A stretch of DNA of 64,000 nucleotides from 34-65-8 sp046294735 (GCA_046294735.1 JBKBKB010000005.1:124001-188000); one strand, 5' to 3'. Counted from the stretch's first letter, positions 33,240 through 42,379 are shown. Numbers and translations: made by a program. Notes: generated from the letters alone by a model not told the origin.

Positions 33240-34583
33240 TCACCGGACGGGGGCAGACGCCAACACGCGCCAGGCGACAGCCGCTGCGACTACACCTCCG
33301 CCGAGATTGGCCACCAGTTCAGCGCTGTAGATGGCGTTTGCCCCCCATGTGCCGCGCAGCAGCCACGCGAACGGCAGCATGAGCAGGAAGACCCGGGCAA
33401 AGCTCTGGGCCAGCGCATAGCCTGACCGATCGACCGCGTTGAGTGCGCCATTGGCAACAATCAGCAGTCCGAATCCGGCATAGCCCCAGACCGAGATCGC
33501 CAGATACATCGAAAAGGCGTTGATGACCGCCGGGTCGCTGCTGAACAGGCCGCCGAACCAGTCTCCGTAGAGCCACAGCAGCGCCCCTGTTCCAAAGCCG
33601 TAGGCCAGGCAGAACAGCCCTGCTTCATAGAGTGCGAGCCGGGCGCGGGCGTGTTCGCCGGCGCCCCAGTTCTGCCCGACGATTGCCCCGATCGAACCCG
33701 ACAGGGCGAGTAGCGGGACGACGGCGAAACTCTGCAATCGCCCTGCCGCGCCAAACCCGGCAACCGCTGCCTGGCCCTCGGCTGCGAGCAGGCCGGTGAG
33801 GACGGCCAGGCCAACCGGGTTGATCGCATTGGACAAGGCCGCCGGCCCGGCCACCCGCATGATCGCGCGGGCGGATTCGCCCATCCGGCATTGGCGGATC
33901 AGCGCCGGATTGATCGGCAGGTGGGTCCGCGCGATGAACCACAATGCCAGCAGGCAGGCAAAGCCGTATCCGATCAGCATGGCATAGGCTGCTCCGGCCA
34001 GCCCGAGGCCGCCGATACCGAGCGCGCCGGTAATCAGGAACGGATTGAGCAACCAGTTGATCGCGGCATAGGCCAGCGAGATGAGCGAATTCATCCGCGC
34101 CTCGCCTTGCCCGCGCAGCACCCCGTTCAGCGCCATCTGCAACAGCAGCAGCGGCAGACCCAGCGCATAGGGCGCCATGAATTCCCGGATCAGCGGGCGC
34201 AGGCTGGCCTCTGCCTGCATCAGCGTGAACAGCGGGTCGATCAGCAGATAGAGCGAGAGCCCCAGTCCAGCCCCGGTGGCCAGCGCGAAGATCGCACCGA
34301 AATTGGCCCGCCGCGCAGCCTGTTCGACATCGCCCGAACCGAGCGCGCGGGCGATGACCGAATTGATGCCGACCATCACGCCAACGCCCAGGCTCGATAC
34401 CGCAATCACGACCGGGAAGATGAACGCGACCGCAGCCAGTTCGGCGCTGCCAAGGCGACCAATGTAATAGGCGTTGAGCAATGCGACCGACATCAGCGCC
34501 GCAACCCCCAGGACGTTGGGGAGCGTCTGCGATACGAGGTGCCCGCGAATGGTGCCTCTGGTCAGTTTCGCGGTCTCGCTCAT
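33240..34583 (-). CDS. MATE-family efflux transporter
   Basis: A 447-residue membrane protein from ATG 34583, with about twelve helices in two repeats and typical MATE features such as LGVGVMVGINSVIARALGSG near helix 2 and GAIVGQNWGAGEHARA in the second half. MATE proteins export cationic drugs or metabolites using Na+ or H+ gradients. It stands alone, divergent from the 2Fe-2S gene; the substrate is unknown. Confidence 0.88.
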   Translation of the reverse strand: MSETAKLTRGTIRGHLVSQTLPNVLGVAALMSVALLNAYYIGRLGSAELAAVAFIFPVVIAVSSLGVGVMVGINSVIARALGSGDVEQAARRANFGAIFALATGAGLGLSLYLLIDPLFTLMQAEASLRPLIREFMAPYALGLPLLLLQMALNGVLRGQGEARMNSLISLAYAAINWLLNPFLITGALGIGGLGLAGAAYAMLIGYGFACLLALWFIARTHLPINPALIRQCRMGESARAIMRVAGPAALSNAINPVGLAVLTGLLAAEGQAAVAGFGAAGRLQSFAVVPLLALSGSIGAIVGQNWGAGEHARARLALYEAGLFCLAYGFGTGALLWLYGDWFGGLFSSDPAVINAFSMYLAISVWGYAGFGLLIVANGALNAVDRSGYALAQSFARVFLLMLPFAWLLRGTWGANAIYSAELVANLGGGVVAAAVAWRVLASAPVR

Positions 34584-34693
34584 CGGGTGCAGGCCTAGCT
34601 TGCCGTGCCGGTGGGGGGAAGCGCTATCACGTGGCTTGTGCGCGCGCAGTCCTGCATGCGATAGCGCCAAGCCAAGCAGGACAAGGTGCCCCG

Positions 34694-35239
34694 ATGCCGC
34701 GCATGACCGTGAATGAGCGCCCGCTCGAATTCGACATGGATGGAGCGACCCCGCTGCTGTGGGCGCTGCGCGATGCCGCTAACCTGACTGGCACCAAATA
34801 CGGCTGCGGCAACGGCGATTGCGGTGCCTGCATGGTGCTGGTCGACGGTGCTGCGCTGCGCAGCTGCCTGATCACGCTGGACGAGGCCGAAGGCCGGTTC
34901 ATCACCACCATCGAGGGGCTGAGCCGGGACCGATCGCATCCGGTTCAGCAGGCGCTGGTGGCTGAAGGCGCGATCCAGTGTGGGTTCTGCACACCCGGCA
35001 TCGTGATCGCGGCGGCTGCGCTGCTGCGCCAGACTGTCGCCCCTAGCGAGGACGAAGTGCGCGCGGCCATTCCCAACCTGTGCCGCTGCGGGGTCTACCC
35101 CCGGCTGGTTCGCGCCGTCCAGCGAGCCGGGCGGGTCACCGCCCGCAGAGAGACGATCAGCGCCGCCCCCGCACCTGGGATTGACCCGGCTGATGCCGCC
35201 CGTGAAGTGCCGGCGCTGCGGGTTTCCGGGGCCGATTAG
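34694..35239 (+). CDS. Orphan 2Fe-2S subunit of xanthine-oxidase/isoquinoline-oxidoreductase type
   Basis: A 181-residue protein from ATG 34694. The plant-type 2Fe-2S site is GCGNGDCGACMV with a later Cys in LRSC. The C-terminal helical 2Fe-2S site is QCGFCTPG and LCRCG. This is the small subunit (IorA/CoxS type) of molybdenum hydroxylases. A 30-residue tail follows the domain. The expected large molybdopterin subunit is missing: the next gene is a TonB receptor on the other strand, 5 bp away. It may pair with a subunit encoded elsewhere. Confidence 0.88.
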   Translation: MPRMTVNERPLEFDMDGATPLLWALRDAANLTGTKYGCGNGDCGACMVLVDGAALRSCLITLDEAEGRFITTIEGLSRDRSHPVQQALVAEGAIQCGFCTPGIVIAAAALLRQTVAPSEDEVRAAIPNLCRCGVYPRLVRAVQRAGRVTARRETISAAPAPGIDPADAAREVPALRVSGAD

Positions 35240-35243
35240 GCCT

Positions 35244-37412
35244 CTAGAACCTCCCGGTGATGGTAAAGCGGGCATTGACTGGCGGGGCCACGGTCAGTTG
35301 GTTCGCGGAGTGTGCGTTGGGGAAGTAGAGCGCGTCGAACAGGTTCTCGACATTGACCTGCAGCCGCACCCGGTCGCTAACATTATAGTAGGCGGCCATG
35401 TCCACCCGCGCATAGGCGGGCAGCGTGGCGGTGTTGCCGTTGTCGGCAAAGCTATCATCCTGCGCGGTCAGGCCGAGGCCGAAGCCGAGTTTGTCGTTCG
35501 TCTGGAAGCTGTTCCAGATCGAGAACGTGTTTTTCGGCAGCTCGCGCAGGCGGAGACCGGTGGGGCCGACCCGGCTCTGCTGCTCGCCATCAAGATAGGA
35601 ATAGCCGACCGAGACGAACCACCAGTCGCTCACCTGCCCCTGAAGCTGCGCTTCGAAACCCCGGATCTTCGAATCGATCACGTCGAGCGTGGCGGGATTG
35701 TTGTCGGCCGGCTGGGGCGAGGACTGTTCAATCTGGAACACGGCTGCGGTCAGTGCAAACCCGGGCCGGATGTCCCACTTCACGCCAGCCTCCAGATTGG
35801 AAAATGTGTTCGGATCGAGCGCATCGGCGGGCGGGTTGATGTCGGCGAACTGGTCGCCCGAACGCGGCAGGAATGTTTCCGAATAGCTCGCATAGAGCGA
35901 GAGATTGTCCTGCGGCTTGAGGATTACCCCGAACCGCGGGCTGACGTGTTCGTCCTTGCGAACCCTCACGGCACCATTGCGGTTGTCGAGAACGGTGATC
36001 TCGAATGAATCGAACCGCGCGCCAAGCACTACGCGCAGCCAGTCGGCGATCTTCACCTCGTCCTGGATATAAGCCGAAAGCACGGTGAGATCGGCCTCGG
36101 TGTCGTCGTTCAGTGCGGTGTAGGCGAAGCGGGTGGTGCGGCCGTCAGCCAGCGTGCCGACCCCACCGCGCATCGGAAGGGGCCTAACGGCGCTGAAGAA
36201 TTCCACGTCTGCCCGGCGCCCATCGGCCACTGCTGTATCGAACACCGCATTGAAACGGTCGTTGTTGTTGCGGGTGTCGATGTATTCGCCGCCGACGATC
36301 AGCGTATGGCCGATCCCTCCGGTATCGAACTCGCCGATCAGGTTGCCCGACAGGACCAGGTTCCGGCGCTGATTGGTGTCAATGTAACCATCAATCGCGA
36401 CGACATTGGTCGCCGGGTTGTAGCCGACCGGGAAATAGTTGGCGTAGGTTTTCTCATAGTCGCCCCATGACGCGGTAACATTGCCCTTCAGGTTGTCGGA
36501 GAAACGGTGCTGCACCGTACCGCGCAGGACATGGGCGTTGAAACGCGCGTAGTTGTTTTCCGGATCGGCAAATGTGATGCGGCGCAGGGCCCGCACTGGA
36601 TCGCCGTTGTCGTCGGTGGGAATGCCGCGATCGATGAATCGTTCATGATCGAGATACTCGTAGGACAAATCAACCGTGGTGCGGCCGCCGATTTCGGCGC
36701 GGAAGGTCGGGTTGACGCTGATTTGCTCACCGCCGAACAGGTCGCGGTGGTTGTTGAGGCCCTCGTAGCCGGCATTGATGCGCAGCGCGGCGCTGTCACC
36801 GGCCGCGAGGTTGACGTCTGCCCACAGGGTGTGGGCGCCAAACGTATCGACCGAAACGAGGAAGCCGGTGAAATTCTCGCCGACCACGCCCTTCTTGGTC
36901 ACGCGGTTGAGGATGCCGCCGGTGCCGCCGCGCCCAAACAGCAGGGCGTTGGGGCCGCGGAGGATCTCGACCTGTTCAAGATTGTAGAGGCCACGATAAT
37001 ATTCGACATCGTCCCGCACCCCGTCGACGAAGAAGTCGGCGGTCGAACGTACGCCCCGGAACACCACCGCATCACGGTGACCTTCGCCTTGCGAACTGGT
37101 GACGCCGGGGGTGTAGAGCACGATGTCTCCGATCGAGTCGAGGCCCTGCTTAACGATCTGGTCGGCCGTGGTGATGCTGAGCGACTGGGGCACGTCGATG
37201 ATCGGCGTGGGGGTCCTGGTCGCATTCATCTTGTTCGCATAGAGCACCTCGCCGGTAACAACGATGCTGGGGCGGTCCGCTGCGTCATCCGAACTCGCTT
37301 CGGCGCTGTCCACCGTTGCGGCAGATGCGGTCATCATGCTTTCGGCGAGGGCGGGAAAGCTCCAGACAGCGCAGCTCACCAGCAGGGCGGTACGGGAAAG
37401 GTGTGATGACAT
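35244..37412 (-). CDS. TonB-dependent siderophore receptor
   Basis: A 722-residue receptor with a signal peptide (…FPALAES). The plug has the siderophore-family order PTPIIDVPQSLSITTADQI, DIVLYTPGVTSSQGEG, FRGVRSTADFFVDGVRDD and RGPNALLFGRGGTGGILNRV, as in Fiu/FhuE-type receptors. The barrel ends with ARFTITGRF. It imports ferric siderophores with TonB energy. Two Fur-like boxes sit 14 and 47 bp upstream of the start, consistent with iron repression. No periplasmic transport genes are adjacent. Confidence 0.92.
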   Translation of the reverse strand: MSSHLSRTALLVSCAVWSFPALAESMMTASAATVDSAEASSDDAADRPSIVVTGEVLYANKMNATRTPTPIIDVPQSLSITTADQIVKQGLDSIGDIVLYTPGVTSSQGEGHRDAVVFRGVRSTADFFVDGVRDDVEYYRGLYNLEQVEILRGPNALLFGRGGTGGILNRVTKKGVVGENFTGFLVSVDTFGAHTLWADVNLAAGDSAALRINAGYEGLNNHRDLFGGEQISVNPTFRAEIGGRTTVDLSYEYLDHERFIDRGIPTDDNGDPVRALRRITFADPENNYARFNAHVLRGTVQHRFSDNLKGNVTASWGDYEKTYANYFPVGYNPATNVVAIDGYIDTNQRRNLVLSGNLIGEFDTGGIGHTLIVGGEYIDTRNNNDRFNAVFDTAVADGRRADVEFFSAVRPLPMRGGVGTLADGRTTRFAYTALNDDTEADLTVLSAYIQDEVKIADWLRVVLGARFDSFEITVLDNRNGAVRVRKDEHVSPRFGVILKPQDNLSLYASYSETFLPRSGDQFADINPPADALDPNTFSNLEAGVKWDIRPGFALTAAVFQIEQSSPQPADNNPATLDVIDSKIRGFEAQLQGQVSDWWFVSVGYSYLDGEQQSRVGPTGLRLRELPKNTFSIWNSFQTNDKLGFGLGLTAQDDSFADNGNTATLPAYARVDMAAYYNVSDRVRLQVNVENLFDALYFPNAHSANQLTVAPPVNARFTITGRF

Positions 37413-37425
37413 AGAGACCCCTCAT

Positions 37426-37440
37426 TGCGAATCGTTATCA
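37426..37440. promoter_or_regulatory. Fur-like box, start-proximal
   Basis: Read on the minus strand, TGATAAC-G-ATTCGCA matches the 7-1-7 Fur consensus TGATAAT-N-ATTATCA at 11 of 14 defined positions. It lies just before the siderophore receptor start. Confidence 0.6.
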
Positions 37441-37458
37441 GAACGATATTTCCGCTAA

Positions 37459-37473
37459 TGAGAGTAATTCGCA
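37459..37473. promoter_or_regulatory. Fur-like box, distal
   Basis: TGAGAGT-A-ATTCGCA matches the 7-1-7 Fur consensus at 11 of 14 positions. Its centre is 33 bp from the proximal box, about three helical turns. It lies in the region shared with the divergent arsC-like gene. Confidence 0.6.
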
Positions 37474-37552
37474 TTTACAAGCGCTATTTCTGCGTTGTGG
37501 CCAATTCGTGCGCCCGATAAGGGGCGGATCGCAATTTCAAGGGAGTTCAGCC

Positions 37553-37897
37553 ATGCGGGCGACAATTTGGCACAACCCGAACTGCGGCACCTCGCGCAAG
37601 ACGCTGGCCATTCTGAAAGAGACACCGGGTGTCGATGTGACCGTGGTCGAGTATTTGAAGGTTCCGCCCAGCGCGGCCAAGCTGGCACAACTGCTACGCG
37701 ATGCCGGCCTCACGCCGCAGCAGGGACTTCGCCTGCGCGGAACCGATGCGGCAGAGCGCGGGTTGCCTGATGCGGATGACGCGACCGTTTTGGCGGCCAT
37801 GGCTGCCGAGCCGATCCTGATTGAGCGCCCGCTGGTTGAAACCGGCAAAGGTGTCCGTTTGTGCCGTCCGCAGGACGTGGTGCGCGAGATTCTCTAG
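37553..37897 (+). CDS. ArsC-family (glutaredoxin-type) arsenate reductase-like protein
   Basis: A 114-residue thioredoxin-fold protein from ATG 37553, with a good AAGGGAG site upstream. It has the ArsC signature HNPNCGTSRKTL with catalytic Cys11, the later LRLRGT arginines and PILIERPLVE. True ArsC reduces arsenate with glutaredoxin, but many relatives (YffB/Spx-like) have other roles. No other ars genes are present. Its TAG stop shares CTAG with the stop of the convergent MFS gene. Confidence 0.83.
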   Translation: MRATIWHNPNCGTSRKTLAILKETPGVDVTVVEYLKVPPSAAKLAQLLRDAGLTPQQGLRLRGTDAAERGLPDADDATVLAAMAAEPILIERPLVETGKGVRLCRPQDVVREIL

Positions 37898-39243
37898 CGC
37901 CGCTCCCGGGTCAGTTCCTCATCCGCCTGCAAGGCCAGCGAGCCATAGACCAGCACCACCAGGCACAGCGCCACAATCAGCCCGAAGCTGAGCCAGTCGG
38001 AGTGGTTGTAGAGCCAGACCCCCAGAGCGGGCGCGAAGACGTAGCTGGCCCCCGCAACCGATGCGGTAATGCCCGACGCTTGCCCCTGCTCGGCCCGCGT
38101 GACCGCGAGCGATGTGCCGGAAGTGGAGCCTGGGCGAAACAGCCCGAAGCCGAGTGAGGCAATGGCAAAACTCAGGGCTATCAGGTGCAGGTCGTCTGCA
38201 AGTCCCAGCATGATCGTGCCCGCCGCTGCCAGGGCAATGCCGGACAGGGTGGCCGCGCGCGGTCCCAGATCGAAGCGCGGGATCAGCCCCCATTGCGCCA
38301 GCAAGGTGGCGATCGCGCCCGCCATCAGAACCAGGCCGACCGCGCCCGTCCCCTCATCGGGTGTCTGACGCAGGCCGAGCCGGTCCAGCACCAGAAATCC
38401 GGCAATCCCCAGCACCATTGCCTGTGCATGCCCGCCCAGCAGGCCGACAATCACCCATGCCCGCAGGCGCGGCTCGAACCAGCGCAATCGGGTGGTGGGC
38501 TGTGGAGGCAGTCCGTCCGGGTCATCACTCGCCTCGGTCGAGGGGCCACCGGCATAAGGTGCATCGTAGGCTGCCCCGCGCGCAGGGAACTGCGGCTCGT
38601 CGTTGGGCAGGCGCAAACGCAGGGCAATCAGCGTGATCCCGCCAATCAGGGCGAAAATGATGAACGGTCCGGTCAGGCCCAGCACCGGCAGGACCATCAG
38701 CGGCGCCAGCGCCGGTCCGATCACGGTGCCGAGACCAAAGCTGGAAGCGATCAGCGACAGCGCCTGGGTCCGTTCGGCACGCGGCGTGCGGCTGGCGACA
38801 TAGGCCTGAACGGCGGGCGGTGCGGCCGAGCCAAAGCCGCCATAAAGGCTGCGCGCGGCGGCAAAGGCCAGCAGGGTCCAGATCGCTGGCAGAACGCCGG
38901 TCAGTCCCAGCCACAGCGCCAGTCCGCACAGGCTCATCGAAACGATAAACCCGACCATGCCCAGCGCCATCATCGCCTTGCGCCCGCGCTGGTCGGATTT
39001 CCCGGCCCAATACGGCGCGCACACCACCCACAGCAGGGCTGACCAGGTGTAGGCGAGGCTGATCCACACGTCCGCCACCCCCAGCGCGGTGCCAATCGAA
39101 GGCATGACCGATTGCATTGCGGTATTGCCCGCCGCAGTTGTCAGCATCACCGCGAACAGCAGGGCCATCCGCCCGCGCGAGATTGCGCCCTGCCGGACGG
39201 GTGCTGTCTGGGGCGCAATCGGGGGCAGGTCGGATTCGGCCAT
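37894..39243 (-). CDS. MFS transporter
   Basis: A 449-residue protein from ATG 39243 with twelve hydrophobic helices. It has the MFS motif A region GKSDQRGRKAMMALG between helices 2 and 3, and a cytoplasmic loop rich in Pro/Asp in the middle. It resembles tetracycline/multidrug-type exporters of the DHA1 group. Substrate unknown. It converges on the arsC-like gene with overlapping stops and is divergent from the methyltransferase gene. Confidence 0.86.
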   Translation of the reverse strand: MAESDLPPIAPQTAPVRQGAISRGRMALLFAVMLTTAAGNTAMQSVMPSIGTALGVADVWISLAYTWSALLWVVCAPYWAGKSDQRGRKAMMALGMVGFIVSMSLCGLALWLGLTGVLPAIWTLLAFAAARSLYGGFGSAAPPAVQAYVASRTPRAERTQALSLIASSFGLGTVIGPALAPLMVLPVLGLTGPFIIFALIGGITLIALRLRLPNDEPQFPARGAAYDAPYAGGPSTEASDDPDGLPPQPTTRLRWFEPRLRAWVIVGLLGGHAQAMVLGIAGFLVLDRLGLRQTPDEGTGAVGLVLMAGAIATLLAQWGLIPRFDLGPRAATLSGIALAAAGTIMLGLADDLHLIALSFAIASLGFGLFRPGSTSGTSLAVTRAEQGQASGITASVAGASYVFAPALGVWLYNHSDWLSFGLIVALCLVVLVYGSLALQADEELTRERR

Positions 39244-39357
39244 GATGACCCGTGCGCTACGCCGGGCAGGGTGTGCTTGCAATGGGGCGGCGAATTTGCG
39301 AATTCCGCCACTTCAACGGCTCGTCCCGAGCGGTCGCAACCTTACGAGGGGCATTTC

Positions 39358-39984
39358 TTGAATAATCCTGCCAACCCGGCTCTCGCCCGGCCAAAGGGCC
39401 TGCGCCAGCGTGCAGCCCGCCTGTTTGGCCAGTGGGGTGTGTTCTTCCGCGGCTTTCTGGAACATCCCAGGATGGTCGGCTCGATCATCCCGTCATCGCG
39501 TTTCACGATTGAAAAGATGCTGGCGCCGGTCGACTGGCAGCAGTGCAAGGTGTTTGTCGAATATGGGCCGGGGGTGGGCACGTTTTGTTACCCTGTGCTG
39601 GAGCGGCTGCGGCGAGATGGGGCGTTGGTGGTGATCGACACCAATCCGCTCTATATCGACTACCTGCGCGAGACGATTGGCGACAGTCGCTTCCATGCGG
39701 TTCACGGCTCCGCTGCCGATGTCGAGGAGATCCTTGCTGCGCTCGGTTTCGACCATGCCGACTATGTGCTGTCGGGGCTGCCGTTCTCGACCCTGCCAGA
39801 CGGGGTGGGGCCCGCGATTGCAGCTGCGACGCACCGGGTGCTGCGCCCCGGCGGCGCGTTTCTGGTTTACCAGTTCTCCGCGCGCGCGCGCGATTTCATG
39901 GCACCCCATTTCGCGCGGATTGATGCCGGGTTCGAATGGCTCAACGTGCTGCCGTGCAAGCTGTTCTGGGGCTGGAAGGAATGA
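39358..39984 (+). CDS. PmtA-like class I SAM-dependent methyltransferase
   Basis: Taken from TTG 39358, which has GAGGGG eight bases upstream, the protein has 208 residues. Motif I is FVEYGPGVGTFCYPVL, followed by LVVIDTNPLYIDYLRE, DYVLSGLPFSTLPDG and a post-I region. The N-terminal part (FFRGFLEHPRMVGSIIPSS) matches phosphatidylethanolamine N-methyltransferases of the Rhizobium/Rhodobacter PmtA group, so a phospholipid head group is the likely substrate. The ORF from ATG 39112 runs through the neighbouring promoter region and is not preferred. Confidence 0.75.
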   Translation: MNNPANPALARPKGLRQRAARLFGQWGVFFRGFLEHPRMVGSIIPSSRFTIEKMLAPVDWQQCKVFVEYGPGVGTFCYPVLERLRRDGALVVIDTNPLYIDYLRETIGDSRFHAVHGSAADVEEILAALGFDHADYVLSGLPFSTLPDGVGPAIAAATHRVLRPGGAFLVYQFSARARDFMAPHFARIDAGFEWLNVLPCKLFWGWKE

Positions 39985-40027
39985 CGCCGGGCGGGGGCCG
40001 CCAAGCTGCCGCCCCCGCTGGCACTGG

Positions 40028-40870
40028 TTACTCGAACGTTGCGCCGAGGTTGGTCGACGAAGGTCCGGCCAGCTGGTTGTAGATCGCCACGAAGATGGCC
40101 GAAAACAGCATCGCCACAATCGCACCAATCACGCCGTTGACGAAGCCCATCACGCTCATTGCGCCAACCGCCGCGGTGACTGCCCCGATGATCATGAAGG
40201 TCACCAGCGCGATCACCATATAGGCGATGAACAGGACGACGTAGAACAGGAACAGGCGGCCCTGGGCAGGTCGGGTCATGGCCCAGGTGCGGCCCAGCAC
40301 GGTGAAGGGGTTCATCGTGCCCTCGATGGCGATGACCGGGGTGATCATAGACAGGCGGGTCAGGACCCACAGGATCCCCACGAACAGGCCAATCGCCATG
40401 ACGAAGATCAGCGCGCCCGCCGCGCCTCCGGAAGCCTGGCCGACTCCCGCCGCCAGCAGGCCGAACACCAGCCCCAACACCAGCGCAATTACAAAATAGG
40501 CCACGACCAGGATGATCGTGATTGCCAGCAGCGGCAGCAGCGCCTTGAACCCGGTGCCGATGGCCTGTCCGACCGAGACCCGGCTGCTGTCACCCAGCAG
40601 TGCGATCATCGCGACATACCCGACCAGCGTGGCAAGGAAGACCAGCAGGTAGGTGCCGAAGAACCCGGCGCCGAGGTTGCCGACCATGGCTTCCATGTCG
40701 GTTGGGTCCATGTTGGGCGACATCATCGCGCTCATCATGTCGGGCATGGCGATGAACATCAGCAGCGAAGGGACGAAAAAGAACACCCCGCCGAGAATGG
40801 CCAGCAGCGAAAAGTTCGCCGTCAGTGTCGCGATCGCGTCATTCCAGGCGCGCCCCATGTCGAATTGCAT
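40028..40870 (-). CDS. Multi-pass membrane protein of unknown function
   Basis: A 280-residue protein from ATG 40870 (MQFDMGRAWNDAI…) with six to seven hydrophobic helices. A Met-rich loop (MPDMMSAMMSPNMDPTDMEA) follows the first helix. The overall look (GRAWNDAIATLTANFSLL at the start, a later LGRTWAMTRPAQGR segment) resembles membrane domains found in glycerophosphoryl-phosphodiesterase-type or Yip1-like families. No catalytic residues are identified. It is divergent from lipB with 65 bp between them. Confidence 0.65.
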   Translation of the reverse strand: MQFDMGRAWNDAIATLTANFSLLAILGGVFFFVPSLLMFIAMPDMMSAMMSPNMDPTDMEAMVGNLGAGFFGTYLLVFLATLVGYVAMIALLGDSSRVSVGQAIGTGFKALLPLLAITIILVVAYFVIALVLGLVFGLLAAGVGQASGGAAGALIFVMAIGLFVGILWVLTRLSMITPVIAIEGTMNPFTVLGRTWAMTRPAQGRLFLFYVVLFIAYMVIALVTFMIIGAVTAAVGAMSVMGFVNGVIGAIVAMLFSAIFVAIYNQLAGPSSTNLGATFE

Positions 40871-40935
40871 TGCGTGGTCCCTCCGGCAGATGAAGCCTCT
40901 TGATAAGCCGTGAACATGCCGCCACGCAATTGCCA

Positions 40936-41586
40936 ATGACTGACCTTTCACCCGAATGGCGCGTGGCGTCCGGTCTGGTGCCCTATCGCGAGGCGCTGGC
41001 CGCCATGGAGCAGCGCAGCGCTGCAATCGCGGCAGGCGAGGCGGGCGAACTGATCTGGCTGCTGGAACACCCGCCGGTCTACACTGCCGGAACCAGCGCG
41101 GCACAGGGCGAACTGCTCGACCCCCGGTTCGAAGTGGTCGAGGCCGGGCGCGGCGGGCGCTACACCTATCACGGGCCCGGCCAGAGGATCGGCTATGTCC
41201 TGCTCGACCTTTCGCGGCGCGGGCGTGACGTGCGCCGGTTCGTGCACGGGCTGGAGCAATGGGTGATCGCCACGCTCGCCGGCTTCGGGGTGGAAAGTTG
41301 GGCGGCGGATGGCCGGGTCGGCATCTGGACCCGCGACGTGGACGGGCGCGAGGCCAAGATCGGCGCCATCGGGGTGCGCGTGCGCCGCTGGGTCACGCTG
41401 CACGGATTTTCCGTCAACCTTGCCCCGGACCTGTCCCACTTTGCCGGCATCGTGCCGTGCGGGATCGAGGAATTCGGTGTCACCAGTCTGGAAAGGCTGG
41501 GGATAGAGCTTGCACCGCAGGATTGGGATGCGGCATTGCAGGCGCGGATGGGCGAATTCCTCGCCGCGCTGGAACGGAAAGACTGA
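40936..41586 (+). CDS. lipB: Octanoyl-[acyl-carrier-protein]:protein octanoyltransferase
   Basis: A 216-residue LipB from ATG 40936. It carries LLEHPPVYTAGTSA, GRGGRYTYHGPGQRIGY and the catalytic Lys in AKIGAIGVRV. The catalytic Cys is in GIVPCGI. It moves octanoyl groups from ACP to lipoyl domains of 2-oxoacid dehydrogenases and the glycine cleavage H protein. A small lipoprotein gene follows three bases later. Confidence 0.95.
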   Translation: MTDLSPEWRVASGLVPYREALAAMEQRSAAIAAGEAGELIWLLEHPPVYTAGTSAAQGELLDPRFEVVEAGRGGRYTYHGPGQRIGYVLLDLSRRGRDVRRFVHGLEQWVIATLAGFGVESWAADGRVGIWTRDVDGREAKIGAIGVRVRRWVTLHGFSVNLAPDLSHFAGIVPCGIEEFGVTSLERLGIELAPQDWDAALQARMGEFLAALERKD

Positions 41587-41589
41587 TCG

Positions 41590-41892
41590 ATGGCTGCTTG
41601 TTCGCGCCCCTTCCCGTTGGCTTTGTTGCTGGTGCCGCTGCTTGTCGGGCTGGCCGCGTGTCAGCAAGGCGAGCCTGAGGCTGCTCCGGCGGGGCAGCGG
41701 GCCGAAGGTGAGGTGCTGGGCGGTTCGATCAGCGACGAGATGATCCCGCTGGAGCAGCTCCGTTCGCAGTCCCCGCCGCTCCGGATGGTACCGGATGAGG
41801 GCGGCGCGGCCACAGTGGACCGCGACCGCACCGAAACCGCGCCTGCGTCGGCCCAGCCTGCAGCGGAAGAATCGTCCACCGACGAAGACTGA
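41590..41892 (+). CDS. Small lipoprotein of unknown function
   Basis: A 100-residue protein with a lipoprotein signal peptide (FPLALLLVPLLVGLAAC; lipobox LAAC with Cys24). The acidic, Pro/Ala/Glu-rich mature part shows no domain. It begins three bases after the lipB stop and is probably co-transcribed. Processing would need Lgt, encoded at 50182-51132. Confidence 0.7.
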   Translation: MAACSRPFPLALLLVPLLVGLAACQQGEPEAAPAGQRAEGEVLGGSISDEMIPLEQLRSQSPPLRMVPDEGGAATVDRDRTETAPASAQPAAEESSTDED

Positions 41893-41928
41893 CAACGCCC
41901 CCCGCACGATCGCAGGCGTTTCCCGGCC

Positions 41929-42177
41929 TCAGGCGCGAGGAATGGCCTCGCTCACCAGCCACAGCCGGATCGCACCGGCCAGCCCGCACGGGGTATCACT
42001 GGCAATCCGCTCCTCGTCGATTCGGGCAACAAGTGCATTGATTGGCACGCCCTCTTGCACGGCCGCAGTGCACAGCAGGTCCCAGAACAGCGGCTCCAGG
42101 CTGACCGAGGTCTTGTGCCCGGCAATCTCGACTGACCGTTTGACCGGCGGGTGATAGGGGTTGGGCGGGTTCATCAC
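41929..42177 (-). CDS. Ribbon-helix-helix domain protein
   Basis: An 82-residue protein. Its core (KRSVEIAGHKTSVSLEPLFWDLL … INALVARIDEER) fits the RHH_4 ribbon-helix-helix fold: a beta strand followed by two helices. It has no signal peptide. Such proteins are usually small DNA-binding regulators, sometimes misannotated as aryl-sulfate sulfotransferases. Two adjacent ATGs (42177, 42174) are possible starts. No toxin partner is adjacent. Confidence 0.75.
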   Translation of the reverse strand: MMNPPNPYHPPVKRSVEIAGHKTSVSLEPLFWDLLCTAAVQEGVPINALVARIDEERIASDTPCGLAGAIRLWLVSEAIPRA

Positions 42178-42379
42178 CTGCGCTTAGCAGGCGCAACGCC
42201 GGGCGTCAGCTTGCGGGAACCAAGGGGGGGCGGCCGCCTGGCCAGTGTTCGGGTGGCACCATGCCAAAGCCTCCCTCCCTTTATGGGAGAAAGTTGGGAG
42301 AGAGTTGGCGGCCGCAAAGGGAATACCCGAAGCACCGATCCCAGCCTTCTTTCCGCGGAAAGCGGACCCTTCCACGCTC

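Noticed and set aside
39869..39896. CG-repeat tract (run of CGCGCG)
   Set aside because: It is inside the methyltransferase coding frame as ordinary Ala/Arg codons (SARARD).
42349..42362. 14-bp perfect palindrome CTTTCCGCGGAAAG downstream of phbB
   Set aside because: It has no T-run for a terminator and no matching regulator site; one palindrome of this size can arise by chance.
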